Part shown: piece after piece, positions 1 through 9,176 of the stretch
Layout of the letters: each line of letters opens with the position of its first letter
How positions within the stretch are numbered: the stretch's first letter is position 1
Assembly: GCF_031760065.1 (NCBI RefSeq)
Contig: NZ_CP134500.1
Location: forward strand, 5,766,001-5,830,000
Length of the DNA: 64,000 bases
Source: Streptomyces durocortorensis
GTDB lineage: Bacteria; Actinomycetota; Actinomycetes; Streptomycetales; Streptomycetaceae
Direction of reading: 5' to 3'
Made by a program: the position numbers and the translations under genes
The notes under the pieces: generated by a model
What the model was told of the DNA's origin: nothing
What the model saw: only the letters and a program-made list of their open reading frames with translations
Database searches by the model: none

Positions 1-592
1 GTTCGGGGGACGCCCCGACCAGCTCGGCCCGCGCCGCGAGCGCCGCGCCGACCAGCGGGGCCAGCTCCGGATCGGCCTCGGCGGCCGCCCGCATCCCGGC
101 GCTCTGGCGCACGGTCCGCTCGGCCACGCTCTCGAAGGAATGCCCTGCCGGGGGCTCCACCCACAGCCGCCGCAGCGTGCCCGCCGCCTCCAGCTGGGCC
201 TTCGCCTCCGGCAGCGAACGCAGTGACACCTCGTGGTGCAGCCGCTCCAGCAGCAGCGCGCCGTGTGCGTCGAGTGCTCCGGCCGGGGCGTCCAGCAGCC
301 GCACCGCACCCCAGCCGCCCCAGTGCTCCAGCGCCGCCCGCTCCAGCTCCGGCCCGGCGACCGGAGGGGCCAGCTTCAGCGCGGCCGCGGTCCCGTCGGC
401 GCGGTGCACCAGGACCACCAGGGAGCTGCGCCCGCCCGGGGCGGCCACCCGTTCGACGGTGAGGTCCCCTCCGGCGGTGTCCAGCACCCGTTCGGCCAGT
501 GCGGGGAGCCGGTTCAGCCAGTCGGCCGTCGCCTCGTCCCCGTACATCTCGCCGAGCGCGCGCACCAGGCGCTGCGGCGGTTCAAAACCCAT
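1..592 (-). CDS. APH(6)/streptomycin-kinase-like phosphotransferase, C-terminus cut by window edge
   Basis: Only the first 197 codons are present; the gene runs off the left edge. Translation from ATG at 592 starts MGFEPPQRLVRALGEMYGDE and has the N-lobe features of the aminoglycoside/hydroxyurea kinase family: a beta-rich start with LVVLVHRADGTAAALKLAPP (the lysine would bind ATP), followed by GALLLERL, the hinge-like segment. Members phosphorylate streptomycin, hydroxyurea or unknown small molecules in the cytoplasm. The catalytic loop lies outside the window, so activity and substrate cannot be judged. It reads in the same direction as the DUF4439/lipoprotein pair, 31 nt downstream of it, and may share its transcript. 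Family call by eye; substrate unknown. Confidence 0.75.
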   Translation of the reverse strand, partial: MGFEPPQRLVRALGEMYGDEATADWLNRLPALAERVLDTAGGDLTVERVAAPGGRSSLVVLVHRADGTAAALKLAPPVAGPELERAALEHWGGWGAVRLLDAPAGALDAHGALLLERLHHEVSLRSLPEAKAQLEAAGTLRRLWVEPPAGHSFESVAERTVRQSAGMRAAAEADPELAPLVGAALAARAELVGASPE

Positions 593-623
593 ACGTCGTG
601 TGTTCCCTTTCCGGTCCTTCGGA

Positions 624-1142
624 TCAGCGCGTCCCGTCCGCGCCCGCGGCCTCCACCGGGCCCGTCGCGGCCGGATCCGCACCGGCGGCCCGCTCGGCGA
701 GCCCCGGAAAGGCTACGTTGCCGCCCCGCCAGCGGGCCGACCGCACCGCGGCCTCGCGGAGCGCGCCCGCGGCCTCCTTGCGCAGCGGGCCCTCGGAAGC
801 CCGTACGAGATCGGCGTAGACGCCTGCGACCCGGTCCTCCAGCACCGCGGCGAGCCGCTCCGCCGCCGGGGCGTCAGCGACCGCGAACGGCAGAGCGTAC
901 GCGGCCTCGGCCGCCACCGGCGTACCGCCCAGGTCCCGCACGGTGCGGGACAGTGCGTCCCGGCGCGCGCGGTGCCCGTCGTACGCCGCGTCCGCCTCCG
1001 AGCGCCGCTTCCCGTCGAGGAGGCCGCCCAGCGTGCTGTAGCCGTAGACGGAGGCGTGCTCGGCGGCCAGGGCCGCCTGGGCGGCGGTCAGCTCGGGGGA
1101 GGCGGAGTCGCCCTTCGACGGCCGGGCGGTACGGGTGCTCAT
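624..1142 (-). CDS. Ferritin-like DUF4439 protein
   Basis: 172 residues, with no signal peptide and no membrane segment. Long alanine-rich helices carry spaced acidic and histidine residues (LAAEHASVYGYSTLGGL near residue 27, and AYDGHRARRDALSRTVRDLGG). This fits the four-helix ferritin-like DUF4439 family found beside small lipoproteins in actinobacteria. Its ATG overlaps the stop of the upstream lipoprotein gene by 4 nt (ATGA), so the two are translationally coupled. Metal binding is not established. Function is unknown; the pairing suggests it acts with the lipoprotein. Confidence 0.7.
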   Translation of the reverse strand: MSTRTARPSKGDSASPELTAAQAALAAEHASVYGYSTLGGLLDGKRRSEADAAYDGHRARRDALSRTVRDLGGTPVAAEAAYALPFAVADAPAAERLAAVLEDRVAGVYADLVRASEGPLRKEAAGALREAAVRSARWRGGNVAFPGLAERAAGADPAATGPVEAAGADGTR

Positions 1143-1675
1143 GCGGCGGTCTCCTTGCCCAGCTCGGTCAGCAGATACGCGTGTGCCGCGGCGGCCGCCG
1201 CCACCGAGGCCAGCAGCCGGGCCAGCTCCGGCTCCGCGGTGAGCAGGGCCTCGGTGTGCGCGTCGGCCCTGCGGCGTTCGGCGGCGGCCAGCTCCTTCAC
1301 CGCTGTCCCGGGGTCGGTGGACACCGGGCCGGGGGCGGGCGGAGCGGCCTCGTCCGGCGCGCCTTTCGCGCGCGGTGGGGCCAGCGCCTTCCCGTGCTCC
1401 CGTACGGCCGCCCGCAGGGGCGCCAGGCCCGCCGCGGTCGCCGGATGGGCCTCGGCCACCAGGTCGTAGTGGGCGATCAGTCGTGCGCCGTCGCGCACCG
1501 CCTTCTCGCGCAGGGCCCGCTCGGCCCGGACCGCGTCGGCCCGGGCGCCGGAGCGCGTGGGCCTCCTGCCGTCCGCCGCCTCACCGTCGCCCCCGCAGCC
1601 GGTCAGCACCGCACCCAGGGCGAGAGCTCCCGTGGCGGTGAGCGCCCCCCTGCGCGTCGTCCCCGTGCGCTGCAC
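1139..1675 (-). CDS. Putative lipoprotein coupled to the DUF4439 gene
   Basis: 178 residues from GTG at 1675, chosen because GAAGGAGA lies 6 nt upstream. Upstream in-frame starts lack such a site and would precede the signal peptide. The N-terminus VQRTGTTRRGALTATGALAL has twin arginines, a hydrophobic core and a lipobox-like LTGC, so export (possibly Tat) and lipid anchoring are inferred. The mature part is Ala/Arg-rich and helical with no motif I recognise. Its 3' end overlaps the DUF4439 gene (ATGA). Divergent from rimP across about 175 nt. Confidence 0.7.
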   Translation of the reverse strand: MQRTGTTRRGALTATGALALGAVLTGCGGDGEAADGRRPTRSGARADAVRAERALREKAVRDGARLIAHYDLVAEAHPATAAGLAPLRAAVREHGKALAPPRAKGAPDEAAPPAPGPVSTDPGTAVKELAAAERRRADAHTEALLTAEPELARLLASVAAAAAAHAYLLTELGKETAA

Positions 1676-1851
1676 GTTTCTCCTTCGAGCCTGGACCGGT
1701 CCTGACAGGATCTGTCCTGATGTGATCACCGCAGGCGAGCGTACCCGCGCCGACGGGGCAGGCGGACGGCAACACCCCTGGCGACCGGATACCCTTTGAC
1801 CTGACGCACGACGATCCCCACAACAGCACACGCGGCCGAGGAGTCACCCGG
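1676..1851. promoter_or_regulatory. Divergent intergenic region before rimP, with a short inverted repeat
   Basis: 176 nt separate the lipoprotein start and rimP, so both promoters should lie here. GACAG-GAT-CTGTC at 1704-1716 is a small inverted repeat about 30 nt before the lipoprotein start. I see no convincing -35/-10 pair. The rimP ribosome site is GAGGAG near 1838. Confidence 0.3.
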
Positions 1852-2355
1852 ATGAGCACCACCCAGAGCGAGAGGCTGCGCGGGCTGCTTGAACCGCTCG
1901 TCAGCGCGCAGCAGCTGGACCTCGAAGAGATCGAGGTGTCCCGGGCGGGCCGCCGCGGAGTGCTCCGGATCATCGTGGACTCCGAGGAGGGCGTGGAGCT
2001 GGACGCCTGCGCGGAGCTGAGCCGCGCGATCTCCCAGAAGCTGGACGAGACCGACGCGATGGGCGAGGGCGAGTACGTCCTCGAAGTCAGCTCCCCCGGC
2101 GCGGACCGCCCGCTGACCGAGCACCGCCACTACGTACGCGCCACCGGCCGGCTGGCCCGGTTCCAGCTGGCCGCCGACGGCTCCGGCGAGCTGGTCGCCC
2201 GCATCCTCGCCGTGGACGAGGACGGGCTCGACCTCGAAGTGCCCGGGGTCAAGGGCCGCAAGCCCACGTCCCGCCGCCTCGCCTTCGACGAGATCGCCAA
2301 GGCGCGCGTGGAGATCGAATTCAACCGCAAGGACAAGAAGGAAGAGGAGGCGTAG
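1852..2355 (+). CDS. rimP: Ribosome maturation factor RimP
   Basis: 167 residues. RimP (YhbC/DUF150) binds the 30S subunit and assists its maturation. The sequence shows the family pattern: an N-terminal alpha/beta domain with [20 protein letters not shown] and [12 protein letters not shown], the signature [11 protein letters not shown] near residue 79, and a C-terminal SH3-like domain. GAGGAG lies 8 nt before the ATG. It is first in the rimP-nusA-ylxR-infB order that is conserved in bacteria; nusA begins 3 nt after its stop, so the two are co-transcribed. Confidence 0.97.
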   Translation: MSTTQSERLRGLLEPLVSAQQLDLEEIEVSRAGRRGVLRIIVDSEEGVELDACAELSRAISQKLDETDAMGEGEYVLEVSSPGADRPLTEHRHYVRATGRLARFQLAADGSGELVARILAVDEDGLDLEVPGVKGRKPTSRRLAFDEIAKARVEIEFNRKDKKEEEA

Positions 2356-2357
2356 CC

Positions 2358-3398
2358 GTGGACATCGATGTGAAGCTTCTGAAGGGCTTGGCGCAGGACA
2401 AGGAGATCCCCTTCGACGTGCTCGTCGGGGCGATCGAGTCGGCCCTCCTCATCGCGTACCACCGCACCGACGGCAGCCACCGCCGGGCGCGCGTGAAGAT
2501 CGACGAGCGCGGCCATGTGACGGTGTGGGCCAAGGAGGACCCGGCCGACCTCGAAGAGGGCCAGGAGCCCAAGGAGTTCGACGACACCCCCTCCGGTTTC
2601 GGCCGGATCGCGGCGACCACCGCCAAGCAGGTCATCCTCCAGCGGCTGCGCGACGCGGAGGACGACCGGACCTTCGGGGAGTACGCGGGCCACGAGGGCG
2701 ACGTCGTCACCGGCGTCGTCCAGCAGGGCAAGGACCCCAAGAACGTCCTGGTCGACATCGGCAAGCTGGAAGCCATCCTTCCGGTGCAGGAGCAGGTCCC
2801 GGGCGAGGAGTACACCCACGGTCTGCGCCTGCGTACGTATGTCGTACGGGTCGCCAAGGGCGTGCGCGGTCCGTCGGTGACGCTCTCGCGCACCCACCCC
2901 AACCTGGTGAAGAAGCTCTTCGCGCTGGAGGTCCCCGAGATCGCCGACGGCTCCGTCGAGATCTCGGCGATCGCCCGCGAGGCAGGCCACCGCACCAAGA
3001 TCGCGGTCCGCTCCACCCGTTCGGGCCTGAACGCCAAGGGCGCCTGCATCGGCCCGATGGGCGGCCGGGTGCGCAACGTCATGGCCGAGCTGCACGGCGA
3101 GAAGATCGACATCGTGGACTGGTCGGACGACCCGGCCGAGATGGTCGCCAACGCCCTGTCGCCCGCCCGGGTGAGCAAGGTCGAGGTCGTCGACCTCGGC
3201 GCCCGCTCCGCCCGGGTCACCGTGCCGGACTACCAGCTGTCGCTGGCCATCGGCAAGGAGGGCCAGAACGCCCGCCTCGCCGCCCGCCTCACCGGCTGGC
3301 GCATCGACATCCGGCCCGACACCGAGACCGACGCCGAGCGCGAGACCGCCGACCGCGAGCGGGCCGATCGGGCCCGGGAGCGCTCGGAAAGGCGTTGA
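2358..3398 (+). CDS. nusA: Transcription termination/antitermination factor NusA
   Basis: 346 residues starting at GTG 2358. NusA binds RNA polymerase and nascent RNA to control pausing, termination and rRNA antitermination. Seen in order: an N-terminal polymerase-binding domain; an S1 domain ([20 protein letters not shown]); KH1 ([24 protein letters not shown] region, with GPMG as the GxxG loop); and KH2 ([20 protein letters not shown], with GKEG). It ends soon after KH2 in a charged D/E/R tail and lacks the C-terminal repeats of the E. coli protein, as is normal in actinobacteria. Tightly packed behind rimP. Confidence 0.97.
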   Translation: MDIDVKLLKGLAQDKEIPFDVLVGAIESALLIAYHRTDGSHRRARVKIDERGHVTVWAKEDPADLEEGQEPKEFDDTPSGFGRIAATTAKQVILQRLRDAEDDRTFGEYAGHEGDVVTGVVQQGKDPKNVLVDIGKLEAILPVQEQVPGEEYTHGLRLRTYVVRVAKGVRGPSVTLSRTHPNLVKKLFALEVPEIADGSVEISAIAREAGHRTKIAVRSTRSGLNAKGACIGPMGGRVRNVMAELHGEKIDIVDWSDDPAEMVANALSPARVSKVEVVDLGARSARVTVPDYQLSLAIGKEGQNARLAARLTGWRIDIRPDTETDAERETADRERADRARERSERR

Positions 3399-3511
3399 CC
3401 CGGAGCGGGTCCAGGGAATAGATCTGGGCCGTAGGGCGCTGAGATCACGACAACATCCGTTCGATTTTTGCCCCAAAGGGGTGAGGTCGGTACGGGGAGG
3501 TAGACTTAAAC

Positions 3512-3790
3512 GTGTCTGGCCGGACGCAAGCCCGCGCTTGCCCCGAGCGAACCTGTGTGGGATGCCGGGAGCGAGCGGCCAAGAGCGAGCTGCTGCGCAT
3601 CGTGGTGGACGAGGGCGCCTGCGCCCCTGATCCACGCGGTACGCTGCCCGGCCGGGGTGCTTATGTGCACCCCACCTCTGTCTGTCTCGACCTGGCGGTT
3701 CGCCGCCGGGCATTCCCCCGGGCCTTCAAGGCCAAGGGGCCGTTCGACACCGCGGCACTCACGCGGTTCGTCGAGCGGGTGACACCGTAA
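3512..3790 (+). CDS. ylxR: YlxR/DUF448 RNA-binding protein (RnpM-like)
   Basis: 92 residues from GTG 3512, with GGGAGGT about 10 nt upstream. It has the family signature CPERTCVGCRERAAKSELLR and the basic GRGAYVHP...CLDLAVRRRAFPRAF half. YlxR proteins are small nucleic-acid-binding proteins always coded between nusA and infB; the B. subtilis homologue has been reported to bind RNase P RNA. The cysteines fit a structural role. About 113 nt separate it from nusA and 147 nt from infB. Confidence 0.92.
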   Translation: MSGRTQARACPERTCVGCRERAAKSELLRIVVDEGACAPDPRGTLPGRGAYVHPTSVCLDLAVRRRAFPRAFKAKGPFDTAALTRFVERVTP

Positions 3791-3854
3791 GAAGTGAACG
3801 GCACGGGACCCCGTGCGGTCAGGTACCTCGCGAGTTGGAAGTAGGTCGAGATTG

Positions 3855-3899
3855 CGATGAGCACTCGATGAGTACGCGATGAGTACGCCCATGAAGTAG
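3855..3899 (+). repeat. 11-nt tandem repeat forming three overlapping micro-ORFs before infB
   Basis: Units at 3855-3865, 3866-3876 and 3877-3887 (CGATGAGCACT, then CGATGAGTACG twice). Read from ATG 3857 they give MSTR-stop, then MSTR-stop from ATG 3868, then MSTPMK-stop from ATG 3879 to TAG 3899. Each stop overlaps the next start as ATGA. infB starts 38 nt later with its own AAGGAG. The repeat is plain; translation of the micro-ORFs is only a possibility, because I see no strong ribosome site before the first ATG. Confidence 0.5.
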
Positions 3900-3937
3900 C
3901 GACGGTCCGGCGGTAACCCGGACCTAAAAGGAGCGAT

Positions 3938-6900
3938 GTGGCTAAGGTCCGGGTATACGAACTCGCCAAGGAGTTCGGCGTCGAGAGCAAGGTCGTCATG
4001 GCCAAGCTCCAAGAACTCGGTGAATTCGTCCGTTCGGCGTCCTCGACGATCGAGGCGCCGGTTGTACGTAAGTTGACCGACGCACTGCAGGGGCCCGGCG
4101 GCAACGCCGGCAAGTCCGCTGCCAAGCCTGGCGCGCCCCGTAAGGCGACGCCCGCGAAGCCCGCAGCGCCCTCCCCGGCCGCTGCGGCACGTCCCGCTGC
4201 CCCGAAGCCCGGCGCACCGGCTCCCAAGCCGGCCGCGGCCGAGACCCCGAGCAGCACCCCGGCAGCGCCTTCCGCGCCGTCGGCGGGCCCCCGTCCGGGC
4301 CCGAAGCCCGCGCCGGCCAAGCCGGCCCCGGTGACCCCGGTCCCGGCCGCCGAGTTCTCGGCCCCGGCTCCGGCTCAGCCGGCCGCCCCCCAGCAGCCCC
4401 AGGCCCCGCGTCCCGCGGGTGCCACCCCGGGGCCGCGCCCGGCCCGTCCGGCCCCGGCCGGCGGTCAGCGCGACGGCGGAGCCCGCGACGGCGGTCAGCG
4501 TGACGGCGGCCGTGGCGGCGAGCGTGGCGGCGACCGCCCCGCACGTCCCGCGGGCCAGGGCGCCCCGCGCCCCGGCGGCGCCCGTCCGGCCGGTCCCCGT
4601 CCGGGCAACAACCCCTTCACCTCCGGCGGCTCCACCGGCATGGCGCGCCCCGGCGCGCCCCGTCCCGGCGGTGCCCCGCGCCCCGGCGGCGGCCAGGAGC
4701 GCCCCGGCGCCCCGCGCCCCCAGGGCAGCGGCCCCGGCGGCGCCCCGCGTCCGCAGGGTGGTCAGGGACAGGGCGGTGCCCGTCCCACTCCGGGCGGCAT
4801 GCCCCGTCCGCAGGCTCCGCGTCCCGGCGGCGGTCCCGCCGGTAACCGCCCCAACCCCGGCATGATGCCGCAGCGTCCCGCTGCGGGCCCGCGTCCCGGT
4901 GGTGGCCCCGGCGGTGGCCGTGGTCCCGGCGGCGGCGGTCGTCCCGGTGGCGGCGGCGGTCGTCCCGGCGGTGGCGGTGGCGGCTTCGCCGGCCGTCCCG
5001 GTGGCGGCGGTGGCGGCGGCTTCGCCGGTCGTCCGGCCGGTCCCGGCGGTGGCGGCGGTGCCGGTCGTCCCGGCGGTGGCGGCGGCTTCGGGGGTCGTCC
5101 CGGCTTCGGCGGTCGTCCGGGTGGTCCCGGTGGCCGTGGTGGCACGCAGGGTGCGTTCGGCCGTCCCGGCGGTCCGGCGCGTCGTGGCCGTAAGTCGAAG
5201 CGGCAGAGGCGCCAGGAGTACGAGGCCATGCAGGCCCCGTCCGTCGGCGGCGTCATGCTGCCCCGCGGCAACGGACAGGCCGTCCGGCTGTCGCGCGGTG
5301 CCTCCCTCACCGACTTCGCGGAGAAGATCAACGCCAACCCGGCGTCGCTCGTCGCCGTGATGATGAACCTCGGCGAGATGGTCACCGCCACGCAGTCCGT
5401 TTCCGACGAGACGCTCCGGCTTCTCGCCGAGGAGATGAACTACGTCCTGGAGATCGTCAGCCCGGAGGAGGAGGACCGCGAGCTGCTCGAGTCCTTCGAC
5501 ATCGAGTTCGGCGAGGACGAGGGCGGCGAAGAGGCCCTGGTCTCCCGTCCGCCGGTCGTGACCGTCATGGGTCACGTCGACCACGGTAAGACCCGACTCC
5601 TGGACGCGATCCGCAAGACCAACGTGGTCGCGGGCGAGGCCGGTGGCATCACCCAGCACATCGGTGCCTACCAGGTCTCCTCCGAGGTCAACGGCGAGGA
5701 CCGCAAGATCACCTTCATCGACACCCCGGGTCACGAGGCGTTCACCGCCATGCGTGCCCGTGGTGCGAAGTCGACCGACATCGCGATCCTCGTGGTGGCG
5801 GCCAACGACGGTGTGATGCCCCAGACGATCGAGGCGCTGAACCACGCCAAGGCGGCCGAGGTGCCGATCGTGGTCGCGGTCAACAAGATCGACGTCGAGG
5901 GCGCCGACCCGACCAAGGTGCGCGGTCAGCTCACCGAGTTCGGTCTGGTGGCCGAGGAGTACGGCGGCGACACCATGTTCGTCGACATCTCCGCCAAGCA
6001 GGGCCTCAACATCGAGTCCCTCCTGGAGGCCGTCGTCCTCACCGCCGACGCCTCGCTCGACCTGCGGGCCAACCCGGAGCAGGACGCGCAGGGCATCGCG
6101 ATCGAGTCCCACCTCGACCGCGGCCGCGGTGCCGTCTCGACCGTCCTGGTCCAGCGCGGAACGCTGCGCATCGGTGACACGGTGGTCGTGGGCGACGCGT
6201 ACGGCCGGGTCCGGGCGATGCTCGACGACAACGGTCAGAACGTCCAGGAAGCGGGTCCGTCGACCCCCGTCCTGGTGCTCGGTCTCACCAACGTCCCGGG
6301 TGCCGGCGACAACCTCCTGGTGGTCGACGAGGACCGTACGGCCCGTCAGATCGCCGAGAAGCGTGCCGCCCGTGAGCGCAACGCCAACTTCGCCCGTAAG
6401 GGTGTCCGGTTCTCCCTGGAGAACCTGGACGAGGCGCTCAAGGCCGGTCTGGTCCAGGAGCTCAACCTCATCATCAAGGGCGACGCGTCCGGTTCGGTGG
6501 AGGCTCTCGAGTCCTCGCTGCTCCAGCTCGACGTCGGTGAAGAGGTCGACATCCGGATCCTGCACCGCGGTGTGGGTGCGGTCACCGAGTCGGACATCAA
6601 CCTGGCGACCGGCTCCGACGCCATCGTGATCGGCTTCAACGTGCGCGCCGCAGGGCGTGCCGAGCAGATGGCCGAGCGCGAGGGCGTGGACGTCCGGTAC
6701 TACTCGGTCATCTACCAGGCGATCGAAGAGATCGAAGCGGCCCTCAAGGGCCTGCTCAAGCCGGAGTACGAAGAGGTCGAGCTCGGCACGGCGGAGATCC
6801 GCGAGATCTTCCGCTCGTCCAAGCTGGGCAACATCGCCGGTGTGCTGGTCCGCTCCGGCGAGGTCAAGCGCAACACCAAGGCGCGCCTGCTGCGCGATGG

Positions 6901-7069
6901 CAAGGTCATCGCGGAGAACCTCAACATCTCCGGTCTGCGCCGCTTCAAGGACGACGTCACCGAGATCCGCGAAGGCTTCGAGGGCGGTATCAACCTCGGA
7001 AACTTCAACGACATCAAGATCGACGACGTCATCGCGACGTACGAGATGCGCGAGAAGCCGCGGGGCTGA
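3938..7069 (+). CDS. infB: Translation initiation factor IF-2
   Basis: 1043 residues from GTG 3938, with AAAAGGAG upstream. IF-2 is the GTPase that brings fMet-tRNA to the 30S subunit and promotes subunit joining. The N-terminus ([17 protein letters not shown]) is the IF2 N domain. Residues ~50-425 are a low-complexity Ala/Pro then Gly/Arg/Pro extension that is typical of Streptomyces IF-2 and nearly repetitive at DNA level. The GTPase domain has G1 GHVDHGKT (545-552), G3 DTPGHE and G4 NKID, followed by the beta-barrel and C-terminal tRNA-binding domains. The length fits Streptomyces IF-2. Confidence 0.98.
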   Translation: MAKVRVYELAKEFGVESKVVMAKLQELGEFVRSASSTIEAPVVRKLTDALQGPGGNAGKSAAKPGAPRKATPAKPAAPSPAAAARPAAPKPGAPAPKPAAAETPSSTPAAPSAPSAGPRPGPKPAPAKPAPVTPVPAAEFSAPAPAQPAAPQQPQAPRPAGATPGPRPARPAPAGGQRDGGARDGGQRDGGRGGERGGDRPARPAGQGAPRPGGARPAGPRPGNNPFTSGGSTGMARPGAPRPGGAPRPGGGQERPGAPRPQGSGPGGAPRPQGGQGQGGARPTPGGMPRPQAPRPGGGPAGNRPNPGMMPQRPAAGPRPGGGPGGGRGPGGGGRPGGGGGRPGGGGGGFAGRPGGGGGGGFAGRPAGPGGGGGAGRPGGGGGFGGRPGFGGRPGGPGGRGGTQGAFGRPGGPARRGRKSKRQRRQEYEAMQAPSVGGVMLPRGNGQAVRLSRGASLTDFAEKINANPASLVAVMMNLGEMVTATQSVSDETLRLLAEEMNYVLEIVSPEEEDRELLESFDIEFGEDEGGEEALVSRPPVVTVMGHVDHGKTRLLDAIRKTNVVAGEAGGITQHIGAYQVSSEVNGEDRKITFIDTPGHEAFTAMRARGAKSTDIAILVVAANDGVMPQTIEALNHAKAAEVPIVVAVNKIDVEGADPTKVRGQLTEFGLVAEEYGGDTMFVDISAKQGLNIESLLEAVVLTADASLDLRANPEQDAQGIAIESHLDRGRGAVSTVLVQRGTLRIGDTVVVGDAYGRVRAMLDDNGQNVQEAGPSTPVLVLGLTNVPGAGDNLLVVDEDRTARQIAEKRAARERNANFARKGVRFSLENLDEALKAGLVQELNLIIKGDASGSVEALESSLLQLDVGEEVDIRILHRGVGAVTESDINLATGSDAIVIGFNVRAAGRAEQMAEREGVDVRYYSVIYQAIEEIEAALKGLLKPEYEEVELGTAEIREIFRSSKLGNIAGVLVRSGEVKRNTKARLLRDGKVIAENLNISGLRRFKDDVTEIREGFEGGINLGNFNDIKIDDVIATYEMREKPRG

Positions 7070-7078
7070 TCCGCAGAG

Positions 7079-7112
7079 GGAAGGGTCCCGGGCCTCGCCC
7101 CGGGCCCCTTCC
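7079..7112 (+). terminator. Hairpin after infB
   Basis: GGAAGGGTCCCGGG (7079-7092) pairs with CCCGGGCCCCTTCC (7099-7112) across a 6-nt loop with one mismatch. It starts 10 nt after the infB stop. There is no U tract, as is common for Streptomyces terminators. It may only attenuate, since ylxP follows in the same direction. Confidence 0.6.
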
Positions 7113-7240
7113 ACCACGGTCGGAGCCGGTCGACGGGTCGTATTTCCGTCGATCGGCTCCGGCCGTTCCGGTACGGTTCTGGTGTCCCCGGCAAGCTCTG
7201 GCGGGGCACGAACCCGAACCGGCGGGACATCCGGACACAC

Positions 7241-7534
7241 ATGTATGTGGGGACCCTGTCCTTCGATCTGCTCCTCGGCGACGTACGGTCGTTGAAGGAG
7301 AAGCGTTCCGTCGTCCGCCCGATCGTGGCCGAGCTCCAGCGCAAGTACGCGGTGAGCGCGGCCGAGACCGGCGGACAGAATCTCCATCGCAGGGCCGAGA
7401 TCGGCCTTGCCGTGGTCTCCGGGGACACCGGACACCTCACGGACGTACTGGACCGGTGCGAGCGGCTGGTCGCCGCGCGTCCCGAGGTGGAGCTGCTGTC
7501 GGTGAGACGGCGGCTGCACAGTGACGAAGACTGA
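7241..7534 (+). CDS. ylxP: DUF503/YlxP family protein
   Basis: 97 residues. The start MYVGTLSFDLLLGDVRSLKEKRSVVRPI is diagnostic of DUF503 (YlxP), a small ferredoxin-like-fold protein coded between infB and rbfA in many bacteria. The mid-part AAETGGQNLHRRAEIGLAVVSGD and the hydrophobic SVRRRL end also fit. Its function is unsettled; the fixed position in the translation operon suggests a role in ribosome biogenesis. rbfA follows 36 nt downstream. Confidence 0.92.
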   Translation: MYVGTLSFDLLLGDVRSLKEKRSVVRPIVAELQRKYAVSAAETGGQNLHRRAEIGLAVVSGDTGHLTDVLDRCERLVAARPEVELLSVRRRLHSDED

Positions 7535-7570
7535 CAGTCGAGTGAAATCAGAAGGAAGAGTGACGGACCG

Positions 7571-8053
7571 GTGACCGACAACGCGCGGGCCCGCAAGCTG
7601 GCCGATCGCATCCAGGTCGTGGTCGCGGAGACCCTGGACCGGCGAATCAAGGATCCGCGGCTGGGATTCGTGACGATCACGGACGCCCGGGTCACCGGAG
7701 ACCTGCGGGAGGCCACGGTCTTCTACACGGTCTACGGCGACGACGAAGAGCGCGCGGCCTCCGCCGCGGCGCTGGAGAGCGCCAAGGGCGTCCTCCGCTC
7801 CGAGGTCGGCCGGCAGACCGGGGTCCGCTTCACGCCGACCCTGGCCTTCGTGCCGGACGCCCTCCCGGACAACGCCCGCACCATCGAGGACCTCCTCGAC
7901 AAGGCGCGGGCCAGGGACGCGGAGGTGCGCCAGGTGTCCACGGGTGCGAGTTACGCCGGCGACGCCGATCCGTACCGCAAGCCCGAGGACGAGGACGACG
8001 AGGCAGAGACCTCCGGCTCCGCCGACAAGAACGAGGGCCCGACCTCCGCATGA
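7571..8053 (+). CDS. rbfA: 30S ribosome-binding factor RbfA
   Basis: 160 residues from GTG 7571, with GGAAGAG upstream. RbfA is a KH-like protein that binds the 30S neck and helps 16S 5'-end maturation, especially in the cold. The conserved core is present: [40 protein letters not shown] and [19 protein letters not shown]. The C-terminal ~35 residues are acidic and disordered-looking. Its stop overlaps the truB start (ATGA), so the two are coupled. Confidence 0.97.
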   Translation: MTDNARARKLADRIQVVVAETLDRRIKDPRLGFVTITDARVTGDLREATVFYTVYGDDEERAASAAALESAKGVLRSEVGRQTGVRFTPTLAFVPDALPDNARTIEDLLDKARARDAEVRQVSTGASYAGDADPYRKPEDEDDEAETSGSADKNEGPTSA

Positions 8054-8952
8054 CCGAGCAGCAGACCACCACGCCGGACGGCCTTGTCATCGTCGACAAG
8101 CCGTCCGGCTTCACTTCGCACGATGTCGTCGCCAAGATGCGCGGCATCGCCCGCACCCGCCGCGTCGGCCACGCGGGCACGCTCGACCCGATGGCGACCG
8201 GAGTCCTCGTGCTCGGCGTCCAGCGGGCCACCAAGCTGCTCGGCCACCTCGCGCTGACCGAGAAGGAGTACCTGGGCACGATCAGGCTCGGCCAGGACAC
8301 CGTCACCGACGACGCCGAGGGCGAGATCACCTCCTCCACCGACGCGTCCGGCGTGACCCGGGAGGGGATCGACGCCGGAGTGGCGGCCCTGACCGGCGCG
8401 ATCATGCAGGTCCCGTCCAAGGTCAGCGCCATCAAGATCGACGGCAAGCGGTCCTACGCGCGGGTGCGCGGCGGTGAGGAGTTCGAGATCCCGGCCCGCC
8501 CGGTGACCGTCTCCTCCTTCCGCGTCTACGACGTCCGCGAGGCCGTCGCCGAGGACGGCACCCCCGTCCTGGACCTGGTCGTCTCCGTGGTCTGCTCCTC
8601 GGGGACGTACATCCGCGCCCTCGCCCGGGACCTGGGCGCCGGACTCGGCGTCGGCGGACACCTCACCGCGCTGCGCCGCACCCGGGTCGGCCCGTACGGA
8701 CTGGACGCCGCCCGGACGCTGGACCAGCACCAGGAGGAGCTGACGGTGATGCCGGTCGCCGAGGCGGCCGCCGCCGCGTTCCCCCGCTGGGACGTGGACG
8801 AGAAGCGCGCCAAGCTGCTCCTGAACGGGGTACGGCTGGACATGCCCACGTACCCGCCGGGGCCGGTCGCGGTGTTCGGACCGGACGGGGCGTTCCTGGT
8901 GCTCGTGGAGGAGGAGAAGGGCAAGGCCAAGAGCCTCGCCGTCTTCGCCTGA
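8050..8952 (+). CDS. truB: tRNA pseudouridine(55) synthase TruB
   Basis: 300 residues. TruB makes pseudouridine 55 in the T arm of tRNAs. The N-terminus [16 protein letters not shown] and the catalytic motif [14 protein letters not shown], with nucleophile Asp46, are clear, followed by [10 protein letters not shown] and [21 protein letters not shown]-like C-terminal domain ends the protein. Length is normal. Coupled to rbfA by an ATGA overlap; a strong hairpin follows 40 nt after the stop, so this is the end of the translation operon. Confidence 0.97.
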   Translation: MTEQQTTTPDGLVIVDKPSGFTSHDVVAKMRGIARTRRVGHAGTLDPMATGVLVLGVQRATKLLGHLALTEKEYLGTIRLGQDTVTDDAEGEITSSTDASGVTREGIDAGVAALTGAIMQVPSKVSAIKIDGKRSYARVRGGEEFEIPARPVTVSSFRVYDVREAVAEDGTPVLDLVVSVVCSSGTYIRALARDLGAGLGVGGHLTALRRTRVGPYGLDAARTLDQHQEELTVMPVAEAAAAAFPRWDVDEKRAKLLLNGVRLDMPTYPPGPVAVFGPDGAFLVLVEEEKGKAKSLAVFA

Positions 8953-8957
8953 CCCGG

Positions 8958-8990
8958 CTCTCGTACGTCATGCGTCTCTCGTACGTCATG
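8958..8990. repeat. 15-nt direct repeat between truB and its terminator
   Basis: CTCTCGTACGTCATG occurs at 8958-8972 and again at 8976-8990, an 18-nt period. Each copy contains the palindrome CGTACG. No function is evident. Confidence 0.6.
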
Positions 8991-8991
8991 T

Positions 8992-9031
8992 GTGGAGCGG
9001 GCACCCACCCCCCACCCGGTGCCCGCTCCAC
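8992..9031 (+). terminator. Terminator of the rimP-truB block
   Basis: GTGGAGCGGGCACC (8992-9005) and GGTGCCCGCTCCAC (9018-9031) are perfect 14-bp arms around a 12-nt C-rich loop, 40 nt after the truB stop. There is no U run. The next gene starts 146 nt further on, so this is a likely transcript end. Confidence 0.75.
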
Positions 9032-9176
9032 GTTCCCCCCCGGCACCATCCCTGCTCCCGGGGGGACACGCTTATTCACCCCATTGGACGGGCGCTCGGA
9101 GTGAATGCCGGGGGCGCGGGGGGCGCTTTCCCCGTCCTCGTTCCTGCCGAGATCACCGGCGTCCTAACGTCGGACC

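Noticed and set aside
3506..7519. Very long open frame (1337 codons) on the minus strand across infB
   Set aside because: Antisense shadow of a G/C-third-position gene. Its product is low-complexity Gly/Thr/Ala/Arg and Asp/Val/Leu with no family pattern, while infB on the other strand is certain.
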